Of a stretch of DNA of 44,393 nt, positions 28,576-37,171 are shown piece by piece (the first letter of the stretch is position 1; each line of letters begins with the position of its first letter). The notes under the pieces are model-generated. The model was not told where the DNA came from and made no database searches. It saw nothing but the letters and a program-made list of their open reading frames with translations. The position numbers and the translations under genes were made by a program. This DNA comes from Lachnospiraceae bacterium (GTDB taxonomy: Bacteria; Bacillota; Clostridia; Lachnospirales; Lachnospiraceae): assembly GCA_016281555.1 (NCBI GenBank), contig JAEEIV010000076.1, positions 1-44,393 on the forward strand, written 5' to 3'.

Positions 28576-29637
28576 TTACGATTCCTCGCTCTTCGCTTCT
28601 TCCGGATAAAACTCTTTCAGGAAGTACCCTCTCGACCAGGCCATCTTTCCGTCCGCAGTCCTGAGATCGACCCGGAAATAAGACCGGTCCAAAAGTCCGT
28701 GCTCTCTCACTGCGTTCACGAAGTTCGAAAGATCGTATTCCCCGTGCGTCAGCACGCTGCCGGTGTTCATGCGCCCGCTTCCGCGGAAATACCGCTTGTT
28801 CGTCACGACGCTGATGACCTCCACGGGATCCGAATCGACGGTCAGCACGCACGTTTCCGGATCGAAAGTCAGGTCAATGAACTTCGGACCGGTCGAGGCG
28901 AAGGTGTTCTTCGCTTTCAGCGCCTCATAAACGCTGTCATAGGAAAGGTCCTTCGTCTTCACGTACGTCGCGCCGTGTCCGATGTGAGAAACGGCATGAC
29001 TGTCGTCGGAAGCCGTCGGCGCCACTTCTTTCCCGAGATACAGGAAATCGTCAAAGGCGTTTTCCGACGTATCACTGTACCGTCCTGCGCCGCCGGAGTC
29101 GGAATTAAAGACTTCCACGAAATCGAAACCGCTCAGATCACAGTAATCCGGATAACGGTTGAGCGACCAACCGGGGTGACAGAACGTCACGAGATACCCT
29201 CTTTCCTTGGCCTGCGCCACTGCGGCGTTCACGTTGCGCTGGTCCGGATACCGGGAATGCTCTCCCTGGCAATAGTCCTGAATGTAATTCAGGGCATTGC
29301 CCCAGAATGCGGAGCGCGTCGCCCACGGATAAAAGGTTTCGTCCGGACGGGACGCGATGAGCACCATGTGGTACACCTTTTTTAACGGGAACGGCGACGG
29401 ATCCTCAAAATCCACGAACTCATACTCGGTCGAGGTCAGCGCGAGGAAATGCTCGTCGGTGAGCTCCGGATGCGGCATCAGAAGCTCGTGATCCGAAAAG
29501 GCGACGATGTCGTACCCGCGCGCCTGATATTCCTTCTTCGCTTCCTCCGGAGTCAGCGAGCCGTCGGAATACGTCGTATGCGTGTGCAGGTTCGCCTTGC
29601 GGAACGATCCTTCTTCACCGAAAAGGTAATGCTTCAT
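28576..29637 (-). CDS. PHP domain phosphoesterase-like protein
   Basis: A 353-residue PHP-superfamily protein, probably a metal-dependent phosphoesterase. The first metal motif is LHTHTTYSDGSLTPEE and the second is FSDHELL; FCHPGWSLNRYP and a DDSHAVSH block supply later metal ligands. The substrate is unknown. The start at 29637 is chosen because a GAGGGGGG site sits upstream and the conserved HTHTTYSDG then falls near residue 17; a longer reading adds 45 unconserved residues. It is transcribed away from parA across a 339-base divergent gap. Confidence 0.88.
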   Translation of the reverse strand: MKHYLFGEEGSFRKANLHTHTTYSDGSLTPEEAKKEYQARGYDIVAFSDHELLMPHPELTDEHFLALTSTEYEFVDFEDPSPFPLKKVYHMVLIASRPDETFYPWATRSAFWGNALNYIQDYCQGEHSRYPDQRNVNAAVAQAKERGYLVTFCHPGWSLNRYPDYCDLSGFDFVEVFNSDSGGAGRYSDTSENAFDDFLYLGKEVAPTASDDSHAVSHIGHGATYVKTKDLSYDSVYEALKAKNTFASTGPKFIDLTFDPETCVLTVDSDPVEVISVVTNKRYFRGSGRMNTGSVLTHGEYDLSNFVNAVREHGLLDRSYFRVDLRTADGKMAWSRGYFLKEFYPEEAKSEES

Positions 29638-29704
29638 ACGTAACCCCCCCTCGCTGCTTCGAGCAAATCCGGCCGGCAGAAAACTGTCGGGCATATCTCC
29701 GTAA

Positions 29705-29733
29705 AGTATACTACTTTGAACGGGAAAAAGCAA
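29705..29733 (-). promoter_or_regulatory. Probable promoter of the PHP gene
   Basis: Minus-strand TATACT (29705-29710) with TTGCTT (29728-29733) 17 bases upstream. The -10 is good and the -35 is weak. It lies in the divergent PHP/parA intergenic region, about 65 bases from the PHP start codon. Confidence 0.45.
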
Positions 29734-29805
29734 GCGTTTATTGAGAATCGGCCGTGCGGGAACGGCAGACAACGTTTCTTACGGGGACGGATCCCTGCCG
29801 GCGGG

Positions 29806-29825
29806 ATTGTTCCACGTGGAACAAT
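29806..29825. other. parS centromere-like site 1
   Basis: The palindrome ATTGTTCCACGTGGAACAAT contains TGTTCCACGTGGAACA, a symmetric version of the parS consensus bound by ParB. It lies about 150 bases upstream of parA, in the divergent intergenic region. Confidence 0.9.
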
Positions 29826-29868
29826 TGACCGCTCGCAAAAAAACAGCGCACGATTTTTCGCGCAAAGG

Positions 29869-29897
29869 TGGAAAAATCTTTCGTTTCGTGGTATAGT
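29869..29897 (+). promoter_or_regulatory. parA promoter
   Basis: TGGAAA (29869-29874), a 17-bp spacer and TATAGT (29892-29897), with TG one base ahead of the -10 (extended -10). The -35 matches four of six. It lies 46 bases downstream of parS site 1 and about 80 bases ahead of the parA start. Confidence 0.55.
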
Positions 29898-29976
29898 AAA
29901 AATACGGTGAAAAGATGCCCTGCGGACAAAGCGCGCGGCATCCGGCAGCCGCAGAGAATCGATAACAGGAGCATTC

Positions 29977-30756
29977 ATGGGTAAAATCATTGCAGTGGCC
30001 AATCAAAAAGGCGGCGTTGGAAAAACCACGACGGCCGTCAATCTGTCCGCCGCGCTCGCGAAAAAAGGCAAGAAGGTCCTTCTGGTCGATCTGGACCCGC
30101 AGGGCAACGCCACGAGCGGCCTCGGCGTCAGTAAAAAGCAGGAAAACACGGCGTATGACATGCTGGTCAACGACGTGCTGACGGAATTATGCATCCGGAA
30201 GGGGGTCTACGAGTCCCTGGACATCATCCCCTCGACCGTCGACCTCGCCGGCGCTGAGATCGAGATGCTCGACCTGGAACGGCACGAGTTCGTTCTGAAG
30301 AAGAAACTCCGCGTCGTCGCCGACAAATACGATTTCATCATCATCGACTGTCCGCCGAGCCTGAATCTGCTGACGGTAAACGCCCTGACGACGGCGGATT
30401 CCGTGCTTGTACCGATCCAGTGCGAGTTTTACGCGATGGAAGGTCTGACGCAGCTGACCTATACGGTGCGGCTCGTTCAGAAGAAGCTGAACCCTGCGCT
30501 GAAGATGGAAGGCGTCGTCTTTACGATGTTCGACGTCCGGACGAATCTTTCGCAGCAGGTGGTGGACAGCGTCCGTCAGTATCTGAAAGACACGGCGTTC
30601 AACACGATCATTCCGAGAAACGTGCGCCTTGCGGAGGCGCCGTCCCACGGAATGCCGATATTTGAGTACGACCCGAGATCCGCGGGCGCGGAAGCATACC
30701 TTGCCTTGGCGGATGAAATAATGTTCCACGTGGAACAATCCCGATCGGAGGGCTGA
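29977..30756 (+). CDS. parA: Chromosome partitioning ATPase ParA (Soj)
   Basis: A 259-residue deviant Walker-A ATPase that moves ParB-parS complexes and modulates DnaA. The ATP site is NQKGGVGKTTTAVNLS near residues 9-24, with VDLDPQGNAT and IIIDCPPSLN as further motifs. Its last codons run through a second parS site, so the protein tail reads MFHVEQ. It begins the parA-parB-DUF4446 run, and parB starts one base after its stop. Confidence 0.97.
   Translation: MGKIIAVANQKGGVGKTTTAVNLSAALAKKGKKVLLVDLDPQGNATSGLGVSKKQENTAYDMLVNDVLTELCIRKGVYESLDIIPSTVDLAGAEIEMLDLERHEFVLKKKLRVVADKYDFIIIDCPPSLNLLTVNALTTADSVLVPIQCEFYAMEGLTQLTYTVRLVQKKLNPALKMEGVVFTMFDVRTNLSQQVVDSVRQYLKDTAFNTIIPRNVRLAEAPSHGMPIFEYDPRSAGAEAYLALADEIMFHVEQSRSEG
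30722..30737. other. parS site 2, inside parA
   Basis: TGTTCCACGTGGAACA, identical to the core of site 1, lies within the last codons of parA and encodes MFHVEQ. The two sites are about 914 bases apart and flank parA. Confidence 0.9.
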
Positions 30757-30757
30757 C

Positions 30758-31624
30758 ATGGCAGTGAAAAACAAAGGACTGGGCAAAGGATTAAGCGTAT
30801 TGTTCGGCGATACCGAAGACGTGGCCGCGAAGACGGCGGCGCCCGAAGAGAAAACGGCGGAAACCGTGGTGAAGATCGGGCTCGTCGAGCCGGACCGGAA
30901 TCAGCCGCGAAAGGATTTCGATGCGGAATCATTGAAGGAACTGGCAGATTCGATCCGCGAGCACGGCATCATCCAGCCGATCATCGTGCAGAAAAAGGGC
31001 GCGCATTATCAGATCGTGACCGGCGAACGCCGCTGGAGAGCCGCGAAACTCGCGGGATTGAAGGAAGTGCCGGTCCTGATCCGGGAATATACCGAGGAGA
31101 ATGCAGCGGAGATCGCGCTCATTGAGAACATCCAGCGGAAAGACCTGAATCCGATCGAAGAGGCGGAGGCTTACCGCCGGTTGCTCGACGAATTCGGCCT
31201 GACGCAGGAAAAGTTGGCGGAGCGCATTTCCCGAAATCGCGTGAACATCGCGAATTCGCTCCGGCTTCTGAAACTCCCGGAAGCCGTGAAAACGCTCGTG
31301 AAAGAGGGAAAGATCTCGACCGGGCACGCGAAAGTGCTGCTTTCCGTGGAGGATCCCGCGAAGCTCACGCTGGCCGCGAACGAGGTCGCAGCATCCAATT
31401 TGAGCGTCCGCGAGACCGAAAAACTCGTGAAAGCGCTTGACAAAACGCCGGAGAAGAAGAAACCCCTGAAGAATAAGGTCGCGTACGACGAGACGGAGCA
31501 TATGCTCAGCCGGAAACTCGGAACGCGCGTCCGCATCAGTAGAAAAGCCGAGAACAGCGGCAAAATCGAGATTTCTTTCAGTTCGCTGGAGGATTTTGAA
31601 CGGATCACGGATCACATCCGGTAG
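30758..31624 (+). CDS. parB: Chromosome partitioning protein ParB (Spo0J)
   Basis: A 288-residue parS-binding CTP-dependent clamp. The N-terminal GKGLSVLFGD is typical, the CTP-binding box is GERRWRAAKLAG, ENIQRKDLNPIEEAEAY follows, and the helix-turn-helix sits at GLTQEKLAERISRNRVNIANSLRLLKL in order. The C-terminal part forms the dimer interface. No second ParB-like gene (Noc) occurs upstream near rsmG, unlike Bacillus. Confidence 0.97.
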   Translation: MAVKNKGLGKGLSVLFGDTEDVAAKTAAPEEKTAETVVKIGLVEPDRNQPRKDFDAESLKELADSIREHGIIQPIIVQKKGAHYQIVTGERRWRAAKLAGLKEVPVLIREYTEENAAEIALIENIQRKDLNPIEEAEAYRRLLDEFGLTQEKLAERISRNRVNIANSLRLLKLPEAVKTLVKEGKISTGHAKVLLSVEDPAKLTLAANEVAASNLSVRETEKLVKALDKTPEKKKPLKNKVAYDETEHMLSRKLGTRVRISRKAENSGKIEISFSSLEDFERITDHIR

Positions 31625-31632
31625 GAGGCGCA

Positions 31633-32145
31633 ATGGGCTTTTTTGAATCAATGAATCAGGCGCTCGCTCCGGTGTCGGGATACATTGCCATCGCTTCGGC
31701 GGTCATTGCCGTGGCGGCGGCGGTGCTCGCGATCGTCATGGCGACCCGGTACGGCCGGCTGAAGCACCGCCTGGACCGATTCGTGCAGGGGAGGGATGCG
31801 GCCTCGTTGGAGGACATCCTGCTGCGCGTGTTGGAAGACAACCAGAAGGTGAAGGTCCAGCTGAAGAATAACGTCAGCGAGATCGTCCGGATCAACGAAA
31901 ACCTGCTTTCCGCATACCGGAAGATCGGCATCGTGAAATATAACGCGTTCCCGGGAATGGCGGGCAAGGTCAGTTCGAGCGTCTGCCTGCTGAACAATGA
32001 AAACAACGGCATCGTGATCAGTTCGGTCCACGGACAGGAGGGGTGTTACACCTACATCCGCGAGATCATGAACGGCAAGTCGGTCGGCGCATTGACGAAG
32101 GAAGACGAGGAAGCGTTAAAGAGTGCGCTGCAGATGGAGATCTGA
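31633..32145 (+). CDS. DUF4446 membrane protein
   Basis: A 170-residue protein with one N-terminal membrane helix at about residues 16-38 followed by a coiled-coil region (RLKHRLDRFVQGRDAASLED) and a compact C-terminal domain (KIGIVKYNAFPGMAGKVSSS) that defines DUF4446. Function is unknown. The family is regularly encoded directly after parB in Clostridia, as here (nine-base gap, TAGGAGGCG upstream), which suggests a link to segregation or the division envelope. Confidence 0.88.
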   Translation: MGFFESMNQALAPVSGYIAIASAVIAVAAAVLAIVMATRYGRLKHRLDRFVQGRDAASLEDILLRVLEDNQKVKVQLKNNVSEIVRINENLLSAYRKIGIVKYNAFPGMAGKVSSSVCLLNNENNGIVISSVHGQEGCYTYIREIMNGKSVGALTKEDEEALKSALQMEI

Positions 32146-32206
32146 GCCGCCGGGATGGATAGATTACGGGTTTAACGAATAGTTATAAGCGGATCCGGAG
32201 GTCGTT

Positions 32207-32914
32207 TTGGCAGAGAAGGGTATGAAAAAACAGAACAGACATTTCTTTTTCAACGCGGGAATGACGGTGCTCTTTTTCGTGTTCCTGCTTTCGGCGTCGG
32301 TATTCGCGGCGGTCGCGTTCCGGCCGTTATATTACTGGCTCATTAATCTTCTGAAGATCCCCGAAAGCACGGGATACAATTACGAGACCTGCAAGACCAA
32401 TTTTGACGTGCTGATCCGGTACAACATGTTCTTCGGGCCGGACATCCTGGAATTCCCCGACTTTGTCATGAGCATCAACGGGGCCACGCATTTCAAAGAA
32501 GTCAAGACGATTTTCGTGACTTTGCAGTACGTGGCAATGGGAAGCGGGCTTCTAATGATCCCGGGCTGCATTTTAGCGCGTAAAAAGTGGGCGTACGGCT
32601 GGCTGAAGGCGACGATCATCCTGACGCTCTCAGTCATCGGCACGGTCGGCCTGGCCATGCTCGTCAACTGGGAATGGACGTTCGTCCTGATGCACAAGAT
32701 CTTATTCAGAAACGATTACTGGCTGTTCGATCCCTGGCAGGATCCGATCATCAACATTCTGCCGAACGGCGTGTTTTTCGCCTACGGGGCGCTGATCCTG
32801 GTGTTGATGGGCATCGGGCTTGTCATTGCCGGGCTGGTCTACCGGAAGAAGAAGGGAAATATCGCGAAAGTGACGGCCGTCCGGAAGAGCGGGCGCGCCG
32901 GGAAAAAGGGTTGA
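32207..32914 (+). CDS. DUF1461 (TIGR01906-type) integral membrane protein
   Basis: A 235-residue membrane protein with four hydrophobic segments (near 17-38, 104-124, 132-154 and 190-215). The outside loop after TM1 has the family pattern YNYETCKTNFDVLIRYN and FPDFVMS. It starts with TTG at 32207, five bases after GGAGG; an in-frame ATG at 32222 is the alternative. The C-terminus is basic. It opens the run DUF1461, guanylate-kinase-like, holB, yaaT, yabB, rsmI. Function is unknown. Confidence 0.8.
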   Translation: MAEKGMKKQNRHFFFNAGMTVLFFVFLLSASVFAAVAFRPLYYWLINLLKIPESTGYNYETCKTNFDVLIRYNMFFGPDILEFPDFVMSINGATHFKEVKTIFVTLQYVAMGSGLLMIPGCILARKKWAYGWLKATIILTLSVIGTVGLAMLVNWEWTFVLMHKILFRNDYWLFDPWQDPIINILPNGVFFAYGALILVLMGIGLVIAGLVYRKKKGNIAKVTAVRKSGRAGKKG

Positions 32915-32916
32915 TC

Positions 32917-33519
32917 ATGGGAAAAATCTATTACATCATCGGCAAGAGTTCCACCGGGAAGGATTCGATCGAGAAGCGGCTCATTGCGGACCCCGAACTC
33001 CATCTTTCCGAGATCACGCAATACACGACGCGCCCGAAGCGGGACGGCGAGACGGAAGGCGTGGAGTATCATTTCATTACGGAAAAGGAAGAGGAGAAAC
33101 TCCGGAAAGCCGGGAAAATCATTGAGCAGCGCGCATACAACACCGTGCACGGCATCTGGAAGTACATGATGGTGGACGACGGGGCGGTCGATCTGAAGAA
33201 ACATGATTACGTGGCGGTCGGGACGCTCGCTTCCTACGCGGAAGTCCGCCGGTTTTTCCCGAAGGGGACGGTGGTGCCGATCTACATTGACGTGGAGAAG
33301 GGCGAACGCCTGTACCGCGCGGTGATCCGGGAGCGGAAGAGCGCGCATCCGAAATATGAGGAGCTTTGCCGGCGCTTTCTCGCGGACGAGGCGGATTTCG
33401 ACGAGGCGCATCTGAAGGCCGTCGGGCTCATGAAGGAGAACGGCGAGATCGTGAACCGGATCGAAAACCGCGATCTGGACGAGACCGTGAACAAGATCAA
33501 GGAAATGATCAAAGGATAA
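32917..33519 (+). CDS. Guanylate-kinase-like protein
   Basis: A 200-residue P-loop kinase of the guanylate kinase fold. The P-loop reads GKSSTGKDS, where ordinary Gmk has GPSGVGKST, followed by YTTRPKRDGETEGVEYHFI, the GMP-binding block. It begins two bases after the DUF1461 stop. It sits where Bacillus carries tmk, just upstream of holB, so it may be a divergent nucleotide kinase acting on another substrate. A separate housekeeping gmk is expected elsewhere. Confidence 0.85.
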   Translation: MGKIYYIIGKSSTGKDSIEKRLIADPELHLSEITQYTTRPKRDGETEGVEYHFITEKEEEKLRKAGKIIEQRAYNTVHGIWKYMMVDDGAVDLKKHDYVAVGTLASYAEVRRFFPKGTVVPIYIDVEKGERLYRAVIRERKSAHPKYEELCRRFLADEADFDEAHLKAVGLMKENGEIVNRIENRDLDETVNKIKEMIKG

Positions 33520-33522
33520 GAA

Positions 33523-34383
33523 TTGCAGAACTATAACGAGAAAATTTTAGGAGATCTTCGCCGGGTCGCCGAGAAAAACCGCGTGGCCAATGCCTATCTC
33601 ATCTCGGGCGGCACCAAGGAAGACCGGCTTTTCGCGGGCGAGGCGTTCGCGAAGCTTCTGGTGACGTCGCCGGCGGACGTGATCCGGCCGGAACAGGAAA
33701 AGGCTTCCCTGTTTTCCGTGGACGACGTCCGGAGAACGATCTGCGACACCGCGTACATCAAGCCTTACGGCACGGGGAAGAAGGTCTATCTCGTGGAAAA
33801 TGCGTCGCTCATGAACGTGCAGGCACAGAACGCGCTCTTAAAGACGCTGGAGGAGCCGCCGGAGTACGTGGTGATCCTGCTGCTTGCGCCGAACGCGGAG
33901 ACCTTCCTTCCGACGGTCTTAAGCCGCGCGGTGAAGATCAATCTTGCCGAAGAAAAAATCCCGGAAGACAATGAAGGTACGGCGGAGCTTCTGGAAGGGC
34001 TCGGACGGGTATTGGCAGACGGGCAGGACATGAAAATCGAAGAGGTCATTGCCCTGCTTCAGCAATACAGGAAAGATCAGAAGGGCACGGCGGAGGCAGC
34101 GGAGATCGGCCGGCGGGGCGCGCGGGACGTGACGGAGTTCATCCGTTCGTGGTTCTGCGATGTGCTGGTCGTGAAACTCGGCGGCAATGAGTCGTTGTTA
34201 CGTCACAAGGAGGCCGAAAGCGCGATCCGCGATGCGGCGGAAAGGCTTTCGCCGGAACAAATAGGAGAGATCCTGAAGTTGGCGGAGGAAGCGAGAGCAC
34301 GGACCGAAGCGAACGTCAGTTTTGAATTCAGTTATGAGACGTTGTTTCTGGGCATTGCCCGGATCTTTGAAGCGAGACTGTAA
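33523..34383 (+). CDS. holB: DNA polymerase III delta' subunit
   Basis: A 286-residue clamp-loader subunit. VANAYLISGG, YLVENASLMNVQAQNALLKTLEEPP and the arginine-finger-region motif TVLSRAVKI identify the family. No Walker A is visible where TauDnaX has one, and no zinc cysteines are seen; delta' is typically non-hydrolytic. It starts with TTG three bases after the previous stop, with AAAGGATAAG upstream. The order holB-yaaT-yabB-rsmI is conserved in Firmicutes. Confidence 0.92.
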   Translation: MQNYNEKILGDLRRVAEKNRVANAYLISGGTKEDRLFAGEAFAKLLVTSPADVIRPEQEKASLFSVDDVRRTICDTAYIKPYGTGKKVYLVENASLMNVQAQNALLKTLEEPPEYVVILLLAPNAETFLPTVLSRAVKINLAEEKIPEDNEGTAELLEGLGRVLADGQDMKIEEVIALLQQYRKDQKGTAEAAEIGRRGARDVTEFIRSWFCDVLVVKLGGNESLLRHKEAESAIRDAAERLSPEQIGEILKLAEEARARTEANVSFEFSYETLFLGIARIFEARL

Positions 34384-34415
34384 AACGGTCGAAGCGTTAC
34401 AGGTAAGGAGGCAGA

Positions 34416-35366
34416 ATGAAGACGGTAGTCGGTGTAAAGTTTGCGCACCAATGCAAAGTGTATTATTTTGATCCCGGCGATCTCCCGATCAAGCGGGGGG
34501 ACGGGGTCGTCGTCCGTACGGAGCAGGGACTGGAGTTCGGCGTGGTTTCTTTCGCGCCGACGGAACTGCCGGACGAGAAGGTGAAGACGGAATTGAAGAA
34601 AGTGGTCCGGATCGCCACCGACGACGACCGGGACCAGGTGAAACTGAACAAGAAGAACGAGAAAGACGCGATCCGGATCTGCAGGTCCCGCGTGGAAGCG
34701 CACGGGCTGCAGATGAAGCTTCTTATGGCGGAATATGCGTTTGACCGGTCGAAACTGACGTTTTACTTCACTTCCGAGGGATACGTTGATTTCCGTGCGC
34801 TTGTGAAGGACCTTGCGGGCATTTTCCGTACCCGGATCGAGCTCCGTCAGGTCGGCGTCCGGGACGAAACGAGGCTGCTCGGCGGGCTCGGCGTCTGCGG
34901 AAGGGAACTCTGCTGCGCAAGCTGGATCACGGAATTCGCGCCGGTCGCCATCAAGGAGGCGAAGGAGCAGAATCTTTCCCTGAATTCGGTGAAGATCTCG
35001 GGTTCCTGCGGCCGTCTCATGTGCTGCATCAAGAACGAGGCGGACACCTACGCGTATCTGAATTCCAAATTGCCGGCGATCAATTCCGAGGTGCGGACGG
35101 CCGACGGCGTGACCGGCACGGTCAAGGCGGTCAACGTCCTGCTGCAGAAGGTGACGGTGCTCATCGGCGGCGAAGGCGACGACCGGGAAGAGCGGGAATA
35201 CAAGGTCGAGGAACTGCAGTTCCGGCCGGGCAAGAAGAAGGAAAAGGCGCCGGCGGAAGAGACCGAGAAGGACAAGTCCGGGAAGAGCAAACCCGAAAAA
35301 GACCGCCAGGAAAGCGGACGGCCGGACAAAGACCGGCCCGACAGGGAAAAGAAGGAGAATCGTTGA
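34416..35366 (+). CDS. yaaT: PSP1/YaaT family protein
   Basis: A 316-residue protein of the YaaT (RicT) group. YYFDPGDLPIKRGDGVVVRTE is the N-terminal family block. Paired cysteines in GVCGRELCC and GSCGRLMCC could hold an Fe-S cluster, as in the Bacillus RicAFT complex that tunes RNase Y. Residues from about 275 on are a highly charged Lys/Glu/Asp tail. The stop overlaps the yabB start (TTGA). The Ric partners are not in this window. Confidence 0.93.
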   Translation: MKTVVGVKFAHQCKVYYFDPGDLPIKRGDGVVVRTEQGLEFGVVSFAPTELPDEKVKTELKKVVRIATDDDRDQVKLNKKNEKDAIRICRSRVEAHGLQMKLLMAEYAFDRSKLTFYFTSEGYVDFRALVKDLAGIFRTRIELRQVGVRDETRLLGGLGVCGRELCCASWITEFAPVAIKEAKEQNLSLNSVKISGSCGRLMCCIKNEADTYAYLNSKLPAINSEVRTADGVTGTVKAVNVLLQKVTVLIGGEGDDREEREYKVEELQFRPGKKKEKAPAEETEKDKSGKSKPEKDRQESGRPDKDRPDREKKENR

Positions 35367-36085
35367 CGGTGGAGCGCATTGACGACCTTCAGCGCGCCGG
35401 CTACCGCCTGATCCAGGACCCCGCGAAGTTCTGTTTCGGCGTGGATGCCGTCCTGCTTTCCTGGTTTTCCCGCGTGAAACCGGGCGAAAGGGCGATAGAC
35501 CTCTGCAGCGGCAACGGGGCGGTGATGTTCCTCACGGACGCGCGGCATCCGGGCGCAAAGTGGACCGGCCTGGAGATCCAGGAAGATGTCGTGGAGGAAG
35601 CCGCGCGGTCCATCTTGCTAAACAGGACCGGCGACCACATGGAAGCGCTTGCCGGCGACGTCATCGGCGCGGGAGAACGGTTCGGCAGGGCTTCTTTTGA
35701 CGTGGTGACCGTGAATCCGCCGTACAAGAAGGCCGGCAGCGGACTTAAAAATCCTTCGGAAACCAAGGCGATCTCGCGGCACGAGATCCTGTGCACTTTG
35801 GACGACGTCCTGCGGGAATCAGCGGCGTTATTAAAGGACGGGGGCCGTTTTTACATGGTGCACCGCCCCGAACGCCTGACGGAGATCCTTTCGGGGATGC
35901 GGGAGCGGAAACTGGCGCCGAAAGACGTCGTTTTTGTCCATCCTTTTGCGGACAAGGACGCGACGATGGTCCTCGTTTCCGGCATCCGGGGCGGGAGAAA
36001 TTCCGTGAAGATCGGACCGCCGGTCGTGATCTACGAGACGCCGGAACGGTATTCCTCGCAGTATCTGAAAATCTATTCGGAGTAA
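35363..36085 (+). CDS. yabB: tRNA1(Val) (adenine-N6) methyltransferase-like, YabB/TrmN6
   Basis: A 240-residue SAM-dependent methyltransferase. DLCSGNGAVMFL is the SAM loop and NPPYKK is the catalytic NPPY motif of N6-adenine methylation. The start at TTG 35363 follows AAGGAG and overlaps the yaaT stop; GTG at 35369 is the alternative. Bacillus has yabA between yaaT and yabB and yazA before rsmI; both are absent here. Confidence 0.9.
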   Translation: MTVERIDDLQRAGYRLIQDPAKFCFGVDAVLLSWFSRVKPGERAIDLCSGNGAVMFLTDARHPGAKWTGLEIQEDVVEEAARSILLNRTGDHMEALAGDVIGAGERFGRASFDVVTVNPPYKKAGSGLKNPSETKAISRHEILCTLDDVLRESAALLKDGGRFYMVHRPERLTEILSGMRERKLAPKDVVFVHPFADKDATMVLVSGIRGGRNSVKIGPPVVIYETPERYSSQYLKIYSE

Positions 36086-36090
36086 CAAAA

Positions 36091-36948
36091 GTGAGTATGA
36101 CAAGCGGAACCCTTTACCTTTGCGCGACGCCCATCGGCAATCTCGGCGACATGACGGCGAGATGCATCGAAACGCTGAAGGGCGTGGACGTCATTGCCGC
36201 AGAGGACACGAGGAACAGCATCAAACTTTTGAATCATTTTGACATTCATACGCCGATGACGGCCTACCACGAATTCAACCGTTTCGAAAAGGCGGACGAA
36301 CTCGTGGAACAACTTCTTTCCGGGAAAAACGTGGCCTGCATCACGGACGCGGGCACGCCGGGCATCTCGGATCCCGGGGAAGTGCTGGTTCAGAAGGCGA
36401 TCGAAGCCGGGATCCGGGTGACGTCATTGCCGGGCGCGTCGGCGCTCACGACCGCGCTCGTGATTTCCGGCCTGTCCACGCGCCGGTTCCGGTTCGAGGG
36501 CTTCCTTCCGAAAGAGAAAAAGGAACGGGAAGAGATCCTGGCCGAAGTGAAAGAAGATACGGCGACGCTCGTGTTTTACGAGGCGCCGCACCGGCTGGTC
36601 CGAACGCTGGAAGACCTCCTTTCGGCACTCGGTGACCGGAAGATCGCAGCCTGCCGGGAACTCACGAAGGTGCACGAGAACGTGGACCGGCTGCGTCTTT
36701 CCGAAGCCGTGCGTCTGTTTTCCGCGGAGGAGCCCCGGGGCGAGTTCGTTCTGGTCGTGGAAGGCCGCGATCCGGAAGAGAAACGGTCGGACGAGCGGAA
36801 GGAATGGGCGGCGCTCTCGATCCCGGAACACCTGAAGCTGTACGAGGACCGCGGAATGGACCGGAAAGAGGCGATGAAACAGGTCGCGACGGACCGCGGG
36901 ATCCCGAAACGCGAGGTGTACCGCGCGGTCGTGGAAGAAAAGGCGTAA
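36091..36948 (+). CDS. rsmI: 16S rRNA 2'-O-ribose (C1402) methyltransferase RsmI
   Basis: A 285-residue SAM methyltransferase of the tetrapyrrole-methylase fold. LYLCATPIGNLGDMTARCIE, AAEDTRNS, ITDAGTPGISDPG and the proline-rich VTSLPGASALTTALV are diagnostic. It is read from GTG at 36091, eight bases after GGAG; ATG 36097 is the alternative. It is the last gene of the holB run; a hairpin (36960-36983) follows. Confidence 0.96.
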   Translation: MSMTSGTLYLCATPIGNLGDMTARCIETLKGVDVIAAEDTRNSIKLLNHFDIHTPMTAYHEFNRFEKADELVEQLLSGKNVACITDAGTPGISDPGEVLVQKAIEAGIRVTSLPGASALTTALVISGLSTRRFRFEGFLPKEKKEREEILAEVKEDTATLVFYEAPHRLVRTLEDLLSALGDRKIAACRELTKVHENVDRLRLSEAVRLFSAEEPRGEFVLVVEGRDPEEKRSDERKEWAALSIPEHLKLYEDRGMDRKEAMKQVATDRGIPKREVYRAVVEEKA

Positions 36949-36959
36949 ACTGCGGATAG

Positions 36960-36983
36960 CGAAAAATGTGGTTGCATTTTTCG
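36960..36983 (+). terminator. Hairpin after rsmI
   Basis: CGAAAAATG (36960-36968) pairs perfectly with CATTTTTCG (36975-36983) over nine bases, loop TGGTTG. The T-run is inside the 3' arm. It probably works as a weak terminator and overlaps the -35 of the tRNA-Cys promoter. Confidence 0.5.
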
Positions 36984-37000
36984 GGACTTTGTTGTAAAAT
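36972..37000 (+). promoter_or_regulatory. tRNA-Cys promoter
   Basis: TTGCAT (36972-36977), a 17-bp spacer and TAAAAT (36995-37000). The predicted start is near 37007, 14 bases ahead of the tRNA. The -35 lies in the 3' arm of the hairpin after rsmI. Confidence 0.6.
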
Positions 37001-37020
37001 GGCAAAGTGCTGAAGAAAAC

Positions 37021-37091
37021 GGCGTCTTAGCCAAGTGGTAAGGCATGGGTCTGCAACACCCTGACCGCCGGTTCAAATCCGGCAGACGCCT
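37021..37091 (+). tRNA. tRNA-Cys (anticodon GCA)
   Basis: A 71-nt cloverleaf: acceptor GGCGTCT pairs with AGACGCC, anticodon loop CTGCAAC gives GCA, T-arm GCCGGTTCAAATCCGGC, discriminator U as expected for Cys. No CCA is encoded. Confidence 0.95.
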
Positions 37092-37101
37092 CTTTCAGAA
37101 T

Positions 37102-37138
37102 ACCGCAGAATTCTGCTTGCAGAGTTTTGCGGTTTTTG
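37102..37138 (+). terminator. tRNA-Cys terminator
   Basis: ACCGCA (37102-37107) pairs with TGCGGT (37128-37133), with an inner stem CTGC-TT-GCAG, followed by TTTT (37134-37137), G and more T. It ends the tRNA transcript before the peptidase gene. Confidence 0.75.
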
Positions 37139-37146
37139 TTTATAAA
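37117..37146 (+). promoter_or_regulatory. Possible pepF promoter inside the tRNA terminator
   Basis: TTGCAG (37117-37122), an 18-bp spacer and TATAAA (37141-37146), giving a start near 37153 and a short leader with GGAGG. The -35 lies in the terminator stem. Confidence 0.45.
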
Positions 37147-37171
37147 ACGGTTGATGAAACGGAGGACGGAG

